A DNA stretch of 64,000 nt from Sedimentitalea sp041224545 (lineage in GTDB: Bacteria > Pseudomonadota > Alphaproteobacteria > Rhodobacterales > Rhodobacteraceae), in contig NZ_JBGFGP010000090.1 in NCBI RefSeq assembly GCF_041224545.1, positions 35,583 to 99,582 of the forward strand. Reading direction: 5' to 3'. Position 1 is the first letter of the stretch; every line of letters starts with the position of its first letter. Below, piece by piece: positions 1 to 7,838 of this stretch. A program made the position numbers and the translations under genes. The notes below the pieces were generated by a model. That model did no database searches and was not told the DNA's origin. It saw only the letters and a program-made list of their open reading frames with translations.

Positions 1-1
1 G

Positions 2-1696
2 ATCCCGTCCGAGGTCGCCGAACAGCTCAGCGATCATTATCGTGCCCATCGCGAGGTCGAACACCGAATCCAGATGGTCAATGACGCGCAGACCCACAAG
101 ATTCCGAAATCCGAAGAGGGGATCGCGCGCATCGCCTGTCTGATGGACATGGAACCCGCGCAGCTTCTCGAACGGATCGGGGATCGGTTGCAAGAGGTTC
201 ACGCCCTGACCGAAGACTTCTTTGCGCCGGAGCAACCAACGGGCACTGTCGAGCGGTCGGTGGATTTCGATGCGAGCATCCTGGCGCGCTGGCCAACCTA
301 TCCGGCGCTGCGTTCGCAGCGTGCGCGGCAGATTTTCGAACGCCTGAAACCCGAACTGCTGGCGCGGCTGGGCCGCACGTCAAAACCCGAAGAGGCGCTG
401 ATTGCGCTGGACGGATTCCTGTCGGGCCTGCCTGCCGGGGTCCAGCTGTTCTCGCTGTTCGAAGCGAATACCCAGCTGATTGACCTGCTGGTGGATATCG
501 TTGGAACATCTCCTGCGCTGGCGGGGCACCTGTCACGCAATTCCGGCGTTTTCGACGCGGTGATCGGCGGCGATTTCTTTTCCGACTGGCCCGGTGTCGA
601 TGCGTTGCAGGCCGAGTTGAGCCGCCTCCTGCGGCGTGAAAGCGACTACGAGACCCAGCTCGACACCGCCCGGCGCTGGACCAAGGAATGGCATTTCCGT
701 ATCGGCGTCCACCACTTGCGGGGGCTCATCGACGCGGAAACGGCGGGTGTGCAATATGCCGATCTGGCGAGCGCCGTGATCGCCGTTATCTCTCCACTTG
801 CGGTGCAGCAGTTTTCACTCAAGCACGGAGATCCGCCCGGCCGTGGCGCGGCTGTTCTGGGCATGGGGTCGCTTGGTGCCGGGCGGCTGAACGCGATGTC
901 GGATCTCGATCTCATCGTGATCTACGATCCGCTTGATGCAGAGTCTTCGGATGGCAAGCGGCCCCTGGCCACGCGCAGCTATTACGCCCGGATGACCCAG
1001 GCGCTGATCACCGCGATCACCGCCCGGATGTCGCAGGGCCGTCTGTACGAGGTTGACATGCGCCTGCGCCCTTCGGGCAATCAGGGGCCGGTGGCCACCA
1101 GCTGGTCGAGTTTTCAGAATTATCAAAAGGACGAGGCCTGGGTATGGGAACATCTCGCGTTGACCCGGGCGCGGGTGATTGCCGGGGTCGAGGATCTGTC
1201 GTCGGATATCGAAAGGTTCCGCGAAGAGGTGCTGTCCTTGCCGCGAGATCGTGCGCAGGTCCTGAGCGAAGTCGCCAAGATGCGTGCCAAGATCGCCGAG
1301 GCCAAATCCCCCGACGGCATATGGGATGCCAAGATCGGCGCCGGCCGGATGCAGGATATCGAACTGGTTGCCCAGACCGGTGCGTTGCTGTCCGGGTCGT
1401 GCGCGCGCGACGTGCGCTCCGGTTTGCAGGCGGCTGTCGACTGCGACTGGATGAGCGCCACGTGCGCGAAACGGCTGACCGAGTGCTATGACCTCTGCTG
1501 GTCGGTCCAGACCTCGGCGCGATTGCTGTCGGCGCAGACCCTTACCCGCGAGGGAATGGGCGAGGGCGGCGCGGTGTTCCTGTGTCGAAGCACCGGGTAT
1601 GAAACTCTGGATGCGCTTGGCGAAGCGCTGGAAACCGCCTATGCAGACGCCGGCGCATTGATCGGGGCCCTGTTGCCGCAAGAGGACGAACCATGA
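2..1696 (+). CDS. glnE: Bifunctional glutamine synthetase adenylyltransferase/deadenylase, C-terminal part (5' end outside window)
   Basis: GlnE adenylylates and deadenylylates glutamine synthetase in response to PII and glutamine, controlling nitrogen assimilation. The reading frame is open from base 2, so the gene starts upstream; about 564 C-terminal residues are visible. The first residues (HREVEHRIQM) match the end of the N-terminal nucleotidyltransferase half. The C-terminal adenylyltransferase half is complete: a G-S-L-G-A-G-R...S-D-L-D-L-I-V motif (about nt 868-920) with the paired metal-binding Asp residues, and the downstream MRLRPSG motif. The stop overlaps the next start (ATGA), indicating translational coupling. 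Identity is secure; the N-terminal half cannot be judged. Confidence 0.95.
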   Translation: MPSEVAEQLSDHYRAHREVEHRIQMVNDAQTHKIPKSEEGIARIACLMDMEPAQLLERIGDRLQEVHALTEDFFAPEQPTGTVERSVDFDASILARWPTYPALRSQRARQIFERLKPELLARLGRTSKPEEALIALDGFLSGLPAGVQLFSLFEANTQLIDLLVDIVGTSPALAGHLSRNSGVFDAVIGGDFFSDWPGVDALQAELSRLLRRESDYETQLDTARRWTKEWHFRIGVHHLRGLIDAETAGVQYADLASAVIAVISPLAVQQFSLKHGDPPGRGAAVLGMGSLGAGRLNAMSDLDLIVIYDPLDAESSDGKRPLATRSYYARMTQALITAITARMSQGRLYEVDMRLRPSGNQGPVATSWSSFQNYQKDEAWVWEHLALTRARVIAGVEDLSSDIERFREEVLSLPRDRAQVLSEVAKMRAKIAEAKSPDGIWDAKIGAGRMQDIELVAQTGALLSGSCARDVRSGLQAAVDCDWMSATCAKRLTECYDLCWSVQTSARLLSAQTLTREGMGEGGAVFLCRSTGYETLDALGEALETAYADAGALIGALLPQEDEP

Positions 1697-1965
1697 AGCC
1701 GACGGACGGGATGGACCCCAAGGGCCTGATCTACGAAGCCTATCAGATCGAAGAGATCAGCGGGGCGGAATGCCGGTCGATCTTTCTCGACTGGGCGTTG
1801 AGCCTGCCCGAGGGCCATGAAACAGCCGCCGCCCTGCATCACCTGATCGAAAGATATGCCGACGCCCTGCCGGATCACCCGATGTCTGCGGTGCTGCGGG
1901 ATGGGTTGACGTCGGTTGTATCGCCCCGACGCCGTGGCGGCTGGCGGTCGCGTCCGAGAAACTGA
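1693..1965 (+). CDS. Small hypothetical protein, coupled to glnE
   Basis: A 90-residue protein whose ATG overlaps the glnE stop by 4 bp, so it is probably translated by coupling. It looks soluble: no signal peptide or membrane segment, an acidic N-terminal half (EAYQIEEISGAECRSIFLDW), a helix with an HHLIER motif, and a basic Arg-rich tail. I do not recognise a family. The position behind glnE and a codon bias like its neighbours argue that it is a real gene. Function unknown. Confidence 0.7.
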   Translation: MKPTDGMDPKGLIYEAYQIEEISGAECRSIFLDWALSLPEGHETAAALHHLIERYADALPDHPMSAVLRDGLTSVVSPRRRGGWRSRPRN

Positions 1966-2019
1966 GCTGGAGTGCTGACAAGGCTGTTATCATCCGGTCC
2001 ATGCCGCTAAGAGGGCGGC

Positions 2020-3228
2020 ATGACCGTGACTTTGCAAACACCCGACCTGCCTCATGTGCGTCTCAGGCCCAAGGCCAATGCGCGCGGTATCCGCCACGGG
2101 TTTCCGTGGGTCTATGCCAACGACCTGGTGACCGACCGGCGCACCCGCGCGCTGACGCCCGGCACGATTGCCGTGCTCGAAGATGACAAACGCAACGCGC
2201 TCGGGCTGGTCAGCGTCAATCCGGAGTCCAGGATCATCTGCCGGATGCTGGATCGCGATCCGTCCGCGATCCTTGATCGGTCGTGGTTCGAGGCGCGTCT
2301 TGCCAGGGCGGTGGCGTTGCGCGACCGTTTGTTTCCCGAACCTTTCTACCGGCTTGTTCATGCCGAGGCGGACGGCTTGCCCGGGGTTGTCATCGACCGG
2401 TTCGGAGAGATCTGTGTCGTGCAACCCAACGCCGCCTGGGCCGAGTTGCATCTTGAGCCACTGACCGATGCGCTGGTCGCCAGCACCGGAGTGACGACCG
2501 TGCTCAAGAATGCGAGCGGTCGCACGCGGGCCTTCGAAGGGTTGGATGACCGATCGGGCGTGCTGCACGGATCGGCCCCAGCGGCGCCGATACCGGTACC
2601 GATGAACGGCGCGACCTATATGGCGGATCTGACCGGAGGCCAGAAAACCGGCCTGTTCTTTGACCAGCGGCCAAACCATGCCTTTGCCGCCCGGCTGGCC
2701 GCCGGCGGGCGGGTCCTTGACGTATTTTCCCATGTCGGCGGCTTTGCCCTCGCGGCTCTGGCGGGCGGCGCGGCCTCGGCCCTGTCGGTGGATGGGTCGG
2801 CGGCAGCTCTTGCGCTCGCCGAACAGGGCGCGGCGGCGGGCGGTATGGCCGGGCGTTTCGCGACGCGTCAGGGGGATGCGTTCGAGGTGCTCGCCGAACT
2901 TGGCGAGGACGGCGCACGGTTTGACCTGGTGATCTGCGATCCGCCGGCGTTCGCGCCGTCGAAATCCGCGCTGGAACCGGGCTTGCGGGCTTATGAACGG
3001 ATTGCCAGGCTGGCCGCGCCGCTGGTGGCCGAAGGCGGCTATCTGTGCCTGTGCTCCTGCTCTCATGCAGCCGATCTCGGGCGCTTTCACGCGGCGAGCG
3101 CGAGGGGCATCGGGCGCGGAGGACGGCAGGCGCAGTTGATCCACACCGGTTTTGCCGGTCCGGATCATCCTCAGCTGCCGCAGCTGTCAGAGAGCGGGTA
3201 TCTCAAATCGCTGTTCTTTCGCCTGTGA
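2020..3228 (+). CDS. rlmI: Class I SAM-dependent rRNA methyltransferase, RlmI-like
   Basis: A 402-aa protein with the layout of the RlmI/YccW family (23S rRNA m5C methyltransferases). It has an N-terminal PUA-like RNA-binding region (LRPKANARGIRHGFPWVYANDL), a central EADGLPGVVIDRFG motif and a C-terminal Rossmann methyltransferase domain. That domain carries the SAM-binding VLDVFSHVGGFALAA loop and the catalytic CDPPAFAPSK motif, with a later CSCSH segment holding a Cys pair. Start ATG 2020 follows a GAGGG ribosome site. It is 55 bp after the preceding small gene and overlaps the PIN gene. The family is secure; the exact target C1962 is inferred from E. coli RlmI. Confidence 0.85.
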   Translation: MTVTLQTPDLPHVRLRPKANARGIRHGFPWVYANDLVTDRRTRALTPGTIAVLEDDKRNALGLVSVNPESRIICRMLDRDPSAILDRSWFEARLARAVALRDRLFPEPFYRLVHAEADGLPGVVIDRFGEICVVQPNAAWAELHLEPLTDALVASTGVTTVLKNASGRTRAFEGLDDRSGVLHGSAPAAPIPVPMNGATYMADLTGGQKTGLFFDQRPNHAFAARLAAGGRVLDVFSHVGGFALAALAGGAASALSVDGSAAALALAEQGAAAGGMAGRFATRQGDAFEVLAELGEDGARFDLVICDPPAFAPSKSALEPGLRAYERIARLAAPLVAEGGYLCLCSCSHAADLGRFHAASARGIGRGGRQAQLIHTGFAGPDHPQLPQLSESGYLKSLFFRL

Positions 3229-3767
3229 AAATCGTCATCGATACCTGCGTGCTTTACCCGACGGTGATGCGCGAAATGGTGCTCGGCGTTGCGCGGGCGG
3301 GTCATTTCACGCCGGTCTGGTCGGCGCGCATACTCGAGGAATGGGCGCGGGCGGCGGTCAAGCTGGGGCCACAGGGCGAGGCGCAGGCGCGCGCGGAAAT
3401 CGCCATGCTGCGTGGTGCGTGGCCCGCTGCGGAATGCCCCGCCGCGCCAGGGCTGGAGCAGCGCCTGTGGTTGCCCGATGCCGCCGATATCCATGTTCTG
3501 GCCGTTGCGGTGGCAAGTTCCGCAGATGCAATCATGACCCTGAATGCCAGGGATTTTCCGCGCCGTGCACTGGAAGAGCAGGGGCTTGGGCGGCTGGATC
3601 CGGATGGATATCTGCATCGCCTCTGGCAGGTCGATCCGGACGGTGTCGGGGCGGTCGCGCAGCGCGTTCTGAACGATGCGCGGCGATTGTCAAGCGACAA
3701 CTGGGACATGCGCCCGCTGTTGAAAAAGGCGCGACTGCCGCGACTGGCCAAGGCGCTCGCCACCTGA
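3225..3767 (+). CDS. PIN domain protein (putative ribonuclease)
   Basis: A 180-aa PIN-fold protein starting at a GTG that overlaps the upstream methyltransferase stop (GTGA). The frame stays open further upstream, but that part lies over the methyltransferase gene. Conserved acidic positions of the fold are present: Asp in KIVIDTCVLYP at the N-terminus, Glu in ILEEWARA, Asp in the LPDAADIHVLA stretch and Asp in NARDFP near the end of the core. PIN domains are usually Mg-dependent RNases, many of them VapC toxins. No VapB-like antitoxin gene lies next to it, and its coupling to an rRNA methyltransferase suggests a housekeeping RNA role instead. That role is inference. Confidence 0.8.
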   Translation: MKIVIDTCVLYPTVMREMVLGVARAGHFTPVWSARILEEWARAAVKLGPQGEAQARAEIAMLRGAWPAAECPAAPGLEQRLWLPDAADIHVLAVAVASSADAIMTLNARDFPRRALEEQGLGRLDPDGYLHRLWQVDPDGVGAVAQRVLNDARRLSSDNWDMRPLLKKARLPRLAKALAT

Positions 3768-3775
3768 AACCGGGT

Positions 3776-4465
3776 TCAGATGGGGCGGTGCCACTTGCGT
3801 TCAAGATGTTCAAGCGCCGCGATCCGTTCCCCGGTCTTCGGATGGCTCAACAACCAGGCCGGCGCCATGCCCGCCCGCTGCTCGGTCAGCGCGTCGAGTT
3901 TGCGGAACAGTGAAATCTGCGGTGCGATGCCGATGCCCGCCTTGGTCAGGAGCGCGGCGGCGTAAGCGTCCGCCTCGTATTCATCCGCGCGCGACAGCCG
4001 CGCCGACAGCAGGCTGGTCAGGATATTCGCGATCCAGACCCCGACAAAGGGAACGAACCGCCCCAGAACCATGATCAACCCCGTGCGCAGCGCATTCTGC
4101 CCCGAGAAATCGATCATCCGCCGGCGCGCATGGCCAAGCGCCACATGGCCCAGTTCATGGGCGATCACGCTGGCCATCTCTTCGCCGGTGACATCGCCGT
4201 TCTGAAACTTGCGATAGAAGCCGCGGGTGATGAAGATCCGACCATCCGCTGCCGCGAGGCCGTTCACCGGGTCGATTTCATAGACGTAGACCGGGATGCG
4301 ATGCAGGTCGAGCGACGCGGCCAGACGGTCGGTCAGCCGCTTGAGATGCGGGTCGGCCAGTTCGGTGGATTTCCGGTCGAGCTCCTTGCCGGTTCTCCAG
4401 ACGGAAAACCGGTACATCGCCAGCGCATACAGAATGGCCAGCAGGATGGGGGTGAACTTGATCAT
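3776..4465 (-). CDS. M48-family zinc metalloprotease
   Basis: A 229-aa peptidase of the M48 (HtpX/Oma1-like) family. One N-terminal hydrophobic segment (MIKFTPILLAILYALAM) would anchor it in the inner membrane. The active-site motif HELGH lies near residue 104, followed by a second hydrophobic stretch (LIMVLGRFVPFVGVWIANIL). The third zinc ligand is likely the Glu in RADEYEADAYAA, the usual M48 arrangement. The C-terminus carries the familiar LLSHPKTGERIAAL segment. It is convergent with the PIN gene and lies 72 bp after the VWA gene on the same strand. Likely role: turnover of envelope proteins; substrate unknown. Confidence 0.88.
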   Translation of the reverse strand: MIKFTPILLAILYALAMYRFSVWRTGKELDRKSTELADPHLKRLTDRLAASLDLHRIPVYVYEIDPVNGLAAADGRIFITRGFYRKFQNGDVTGEEMASVIAHELGHVALGHARRRMIDFSGQNALRTGLIMVLGRFVPFVGVWIANILTSLLSARLSRADEYEADAYAAALLTKAGIGIAPQISLFRKLDALTEQRAGMAPAWLLSHPKTGERIAALEHLERKWHRPI

Positions 4466-4537
4466 GGGCTTGATATGGCCCCGGCGGGCTCGGTCGGCAA
4501 GTGGTCGGTAGCGATGTGTGCCACGTCCCGAAACGAT

Positions 4538-5722
4538 CTAGCGGGTCAGCGCCTTCATGCCCCGGCTCAGCCCTTCAAGGGTCATGGGAACCATCTGGTC
4601 TTCGAAAATCTCGCGGATCATCTGGATCGAATGGGTGTAGGACCAGTATTTTTCCGGCACGGGATTGATCCAGAGATTGCTGCTCCACTGTTCGCGCGCG
4701 CGTTGCAGCCAGACACTGCCCGCCTCGGCATTCCAGTGCTCGTTGGCGCCGCCGGGATAGGCGATCTCATAGGGGCTCATCGACGCATCGCCGACAAAGA
4801 TGCACTTGTAATCCGATCCATAGGTACGCAGCACCTCGTGGGTCGGCGTCTGCGCATCCCAGCGGCGGCGATTGTCGCGCCAGACGCCTTCATAAAGACA
4901 GTTGTGGAAATAATAGTATTCCAGATGCTTGAATTCGCTGCGCGCGGCTGAAAACAGCTCTTCAACCACTTTCACATGCGGGTCCATCGAGCCGCCGATA
5001 TCCAGGAACAGCACGACCTTGACCGCGTTGTGGCGCTCCGGGCGGGTGATCACATCGAGATAGCCGTGTTCGGCGGTGGCGCGAATCGTACCATCCAGGT
5101 CGAGCTCTTCGGCGGCGCCTTCGCGCGCCCAGTTGCGCAGCCGTTTCAAGGCGACCTTGATGTTGCGTGTGCCCAGTTCCACGGTGTCGTCGAGATTCTT
5201 GAATTCACGCTTGTCCCAGACCTTGACCGCGCGCTGGTGGCGGCTCTCTTTCTGACCGATCCGCACGCCCTCGGGATTATAGCCATAGGCGCCAAAGGGG
5301 CTGGTTCCGGCGGTGCCGATCCATTTGTTGCCGCCCTGGTGCCGCCCCTGCTGCTCCTTCAGGCGCTCCTGCAAGGTCTCCATCAGCTTCTCAAAGCCGC
5401 CAAGCGCTTCGATCTCGGCCTTTTCCTCGTCGCTCAGATGCTTTTCCGCCATCTTGCGCAACCAGTCGCCGGGGACATCGACAGCTTCGATGACCTGCTG
5501 AAAGCTGATCTCTTCCAGCCCCTTGAAGCTGGCGGCAAAGGCCCGGTCGAACTTGTCGATATTGCGCTCGTCCTTCACCATCGACACGCGCGCCAGATAA
5601 TAGAAGGCCTCGATATCATAGGTCGCGAGCCCCGCCTTCATCCCCTCAAGAAAGCTCAGATATTCGCGCAGCGATACCGGCACTCCGGATTTGCGCAGGT
5701 TTTCAAAGAAGGGAAGAAACAT
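4538..5722 (-). CDS. VWA domain protein (CoxE-like)
   Basis: A 394-aa soluble protein of the VWA/CoxE-like class. The N-terminal half is helical and charged (MFLPFFENLRKSGVPVSLREYLSF..., then a Glu/Lys-rich coil and the SPFGAYGYNPEGVRIG segment). The C-terminal half is a von Willebrand A domain with the metal-site motif LFLDIGGSMD near residue 240, i.e. D-x-G-x-S instead of the classical D-x-S-x-S. Such proteins usually work with a MoxR AAA+ ATPase in cofactor or complex maturation, but no MoxR gene lies in this window. It is the last gene of a minus-strand operon, 4 bp after the 55-aa membrane protein gene. Confidence 0.85.
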   Translation of the reverse strand: MFLPFFENLRKSGVPVSLREYLSFLEGMKAGLATYDIEAFYYLARVSMVKDERNIDKFDRAFAASFKGLEEISFQQVIEAVDVPGDWLRKMAEKHLSDEEKAEIEALGGFEKLMETLQERLKEQQGRHQGGNKWIGTAGTSPFGAYGYNPEGVRIGQKESRHQRAVKVWDKREFKNLDDTVELGTRNIKVALKRLRNWAREGAAEELDLDGTIRATAEHGYLDVITRPERHNAVKVVLFLDIGGSMDPHVKVVEELFSAARSEFKHLEYYYFHNCLYEGVWRDNRRRWDAQTPTHEVLRTYGSDYKCIFVGDASMSPYEIAYPGGANEHWNAEAGSVWLQRAREQWSSNLWINPVPEKYWSYTHSIQMIREIFEDQMVPMTLEGLSRGMKALTR

Positions 5723-5726
5723 CGGT

Positions 5727-5894
5727 TCAGCCCGCCAGCCGGTCGATCAGCACCGTTGCGATCATTGCGACGACCCCGAAGGACAGTGCCGAAGCGATTG
5801 CATATTGTATGGTATCGGCGGTTTTCCCGCCGCGTTTCCTGGCGAGGACGACACCGAAGATGGCCCCCAGCAGAATAGCTGCGATTACGATCAT
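5727..5894 (-). CDS. 55-aa two-span membrane protein
   Basis: Translation gives MIVIAAILLGAIFGVVLARK, a short polar loop (RGGKTADTIQ), a second hydrophobic segment (YAIASALSFGVVAMIATVLI) and the tail DRLAG. This is a hairpin of two membrane segments joined by a basic loop. It sits 7 bp after the DUF2927 lipoprotein gene and 4 bp before the VWA gene on the same strand, so it is almost certainly cotranscribed. From memory, similar tiny proteins in Rhodobacteraceae are sometimes labelled 'apolipoprotein acyltransferase', which cannot be right for 55 residues. Function unknown. Confidence 0.75.
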   Translation of the reverse strand: MIVIAAILLGAIFGVVLARKRGGKTADTIQYAIASALSFGVVAMIATVLIDRLAG

Positions 5895-5901
5895 GGCCTG
5901 T

Positions 5902-7281
5902 TTATCCGTTCGATTGGCTGTTGCGCTTTTTGTGGGGGTTCAGGGATGCAATTTCCTGCATCTTTGCCCGGACCGCCCAATCCGTGCCAAAGCCGTATCT
6001 TGCCCATCCGACACTGTCCAGCCTGACAGAGCGTGCGGCGTCCTCCTGGCCGGTCTGATCCAGCGCCTCGGCCTTGAGCAGCATCAGCGTCGCCAGCAGC
6101 GCCGCGTTTTCCGATCTTGCGGCCACGTCCAGATAGGGTTCGATCTGATCCAGTGCCTCGGCGCCGTCGCCGCGTGAAATCGCATAGGCGGCCGTCTGGG
6201 TGATGACATAGGCCTGATGCAGGCGGGTTTCCGGCAGGTTGCGCAGATAGCCAAGCGCGCTGGCGTAATATTGCTGTGCAAGTTCCGCATCATCCAGCTG
6301 GGTCATCCGCCCCAGCATGTAATAGCCGAACGCGCGCCGGTGATCCTTCCAACCGAGTTTCTGCGCCGTTGCCGCCGCCGATTGCGCGGCCTTGCGCCGT
6401 TCATCCGTGCCCGCGCCGGGTCCGAGCACGATCTGTACCTCGTCGATCCACGAGCGCGGGGTCGGTGCGATGGCATGGGCGGGTCGCTGGTCGCCGTGTG
6501 GATTGATGCGGGTCAGGATATCGGGCAATTCGGTCGCGACCTCGGATTTGGTCATGCCGCTGTAGATTTCGGGGGCATAGGTCGCGCGCAGGATCAGCAT
6601 GTCAAACCCGGTCAGAACGGTATGCACGTTGTCGTCGTTGAAGACCGAATTGGGCAAGCGATAGAGATCGTTCAGCGGGCCGAGTGCCTGGGCAAGTTCC
6701 TCGTGCAGGCAGTCGCGGATTTCCTGCGGTGTCGAATCGTAAGGCAGGAAGATCGCCATTCGTTCGCGCCGCGTAAGCGTCGACCAGTTGGTGTCGGGGC
6801 TGCGGCGTTTGCGGCGATATTCATCCAGGCTGGACACGTTGGGCACGACGAAACACGCGGCATGGGGCAGGGCGCGGCGTATTTCGGCCCGGCTCACCGC
6901 TTCGATGGTTATGCTGGCCTCTGCGCCATCGGTCTCGCGAATGTCGATCGTGGCCTCTGTGCGCAGCCGGTCGAGCAGCCGGCGCAGGTCGGGTTCAAGG
7001 CTGTCGGGGGCACGACCGGCAACCCGCACGGTAATCGGGGTCTCGAACCGGGTGAAAACGGGCAGGCGGCGGCCGCTTTCCAGTTCGAAATGCAGCGACA
7101 GGAAATCCGCCGCAATATTGGAGTTGGATTGCGACGGGGCGCTCGGATAGGAAGAATCAAATCCCTTCATCGGCGACAGGCTGGAGTCCGCGATCGCGGC
7201 GCGGGTCGGCGTGTCGGCCAGGGGGCTCGCGGTGCATCCTGCCAACGCAGTTGCAAGCAGGATGGGCGCGATGCGGATCAT
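5902..7281 (-). CDS. DUF2927 lipoprotein
   Basis: A 459-aa predicted lipoprotein: MIRIAPILLATALAGC is a short signal peptide ending in the lipobox L-A-G-C, so the mature protein should be lipidated at Cys16. The central region (about residues 55-270) fits DUF2927, with the segment LHEELAQALGPLNDLYRLPNSVFND near residue 190. The C-terminal part (about 290-440) is helical and repetitive, TPR/SEL1-like (GYYMLGRMTQLDDAELAQQYYASAL). It overlaps the GNAT gene upstream by 4 bp and leads into the 55-aa and VWA genes. Function unknown. The HEELAQ stretch resembles a zincin helix but lacks the second His, so I do not call a protease. Confidence 0.85.
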   Translation of the reverse strand: MIRIAPILLATALAGCTASPLADTPTRAAIADSSLSPMKGFDSSYPSAPSQSNSNIAADFLSLHFELESGRRLPVFTRFETPITVRVAGRAPDSLEPDLRRLLDRLRTEATIDIRETDGAEASITIEAVSRAEIRRALPHAACFVVPNVSSLDEYRRKRRSPDTNWSTLTRRERMAIFLPYDSTPQEIRDCLHEELAQALGPLNDLYRLPNSVFNDDNVHTVLTGFDMLILRATYAPEIYSGMTKSEVATELPDILTRINPHGDQRPAHAIAPTPRSWIDEVQIVLGPGAGTDERRKAAQSAAATAQKLGWKDHRRAFGYYMLGRMTQLDDAELAQQYYASALGYLRNLPETRLHQAYVITQTAAYAISRGDGAEALDQIEPYLDVAARSENAALLATLMLLKAEALDQTGQEDAARSVRLDSVGWARYGFGTDWAVRAKMQEIASLNPHKKRNSQSNG

Positions 7282-7733
7282 GGGCGTTGATAGCGGATAA
7301 ACGGCGTCACTTTCGCGATGCGGTCATACAGCTTGCGCGCGGTCTCGTTGAAATCCTGCGTCAGCCAGTACACGGTCGGTGCGCCCCGGGCATCTGCGGC
7401 GGCATACACCGCTTCGATCAGGGCGCGACCGATGCCGCTGCCGCGATGCTCCGGTCGGGCATACAGATCCTGCAGATAGCAGACGTCCTCGATTTTCCAG
7501 GCGTGCCGGTGAAACAGGTAATGGGTCAGCCCGACCAGTTCCCCGTCCTTTTCGGCAACATAGGCGCTGAAATCGTGCGGATCATCGCCGAGCAGCCTTG
7601 CGAATGTGCTTTCATAGACCTCGGGCGCTACGCTGGTTTCGTAGAACGCCAGGTAGGCGGTCCACATATCTGACCACTGCGGCTTGTCATCGGCGCGCAG
7701 CGGACGAACGGAGATGGCTGTCGTATCAGTCAT
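7278..7733 (-). CDS. GNAT-family N-acetyltransferase
   Basis: A 151-aa single-domain acetyltransferase. The acetyl-CoA binding loop is visible as YARPEHRGSGIGRALIEAVYAAA (R-G-x-G-I-G-x-A), preceded by the VCYLQDLY strand; the C-terminal NETARKLYDRIA helix is typical of the family. I use the internal ATG at 7733 (MTDTTAISVRPL), because the 12 upstream residues lie in AT-richer, promoter-like sequence. It is the first gene of the GNAT/DUF2927/55-aa/VWA operon, and its end overlaps the DUF2927 start by 4 bp. The substrate may be an amine or an amino group; it cannot be read from sequence. Confidence 0.85.
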   Translation of the reverse strand: MTDTTAISVRPLRADDKPQWSDMWTAYLAFYETSVAPEVYESTFARLLGDDPHDFSAYVAEKDGELVGLTHYLFHRHAWKIEDVCYLQDLYARPEHRGSGIGRALIEAVYAAADARGAPTVYWLTQDFNETARKLYDRIAKVTPFIRYQRP

Positions 7734-7838
7734 GCTGCCGAGTCTGACCAACCCGACCGCGCCATTCAAGTTAAAAAACGGCGCTCACTATCCAAGGCGT
7801 TTTCGTTACGGGCGTTTCCTGACGGCTCTGTCATCACG

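Noticed and set aside
815..1681. Long antisense frame over glnE and similar long opposite-strand frames elsewhere (e.g. 1990-3168, 55024-56358)
   Set aside because: They lie fully over confident genes and show no family motifs; high GC third positions produce such frames.
3045..3224. Upstream extension of the PIN protein
   Set aside because: Overlaps the RlmI-like gene; the PIN fold starts at GTG 3225.
3225..3767. VapC toxin of a toxin-antitoxin pair
   Set aside because: No small antitoxin gene up- or downstream; it is coupled to an rRNA methyltransferase gene.
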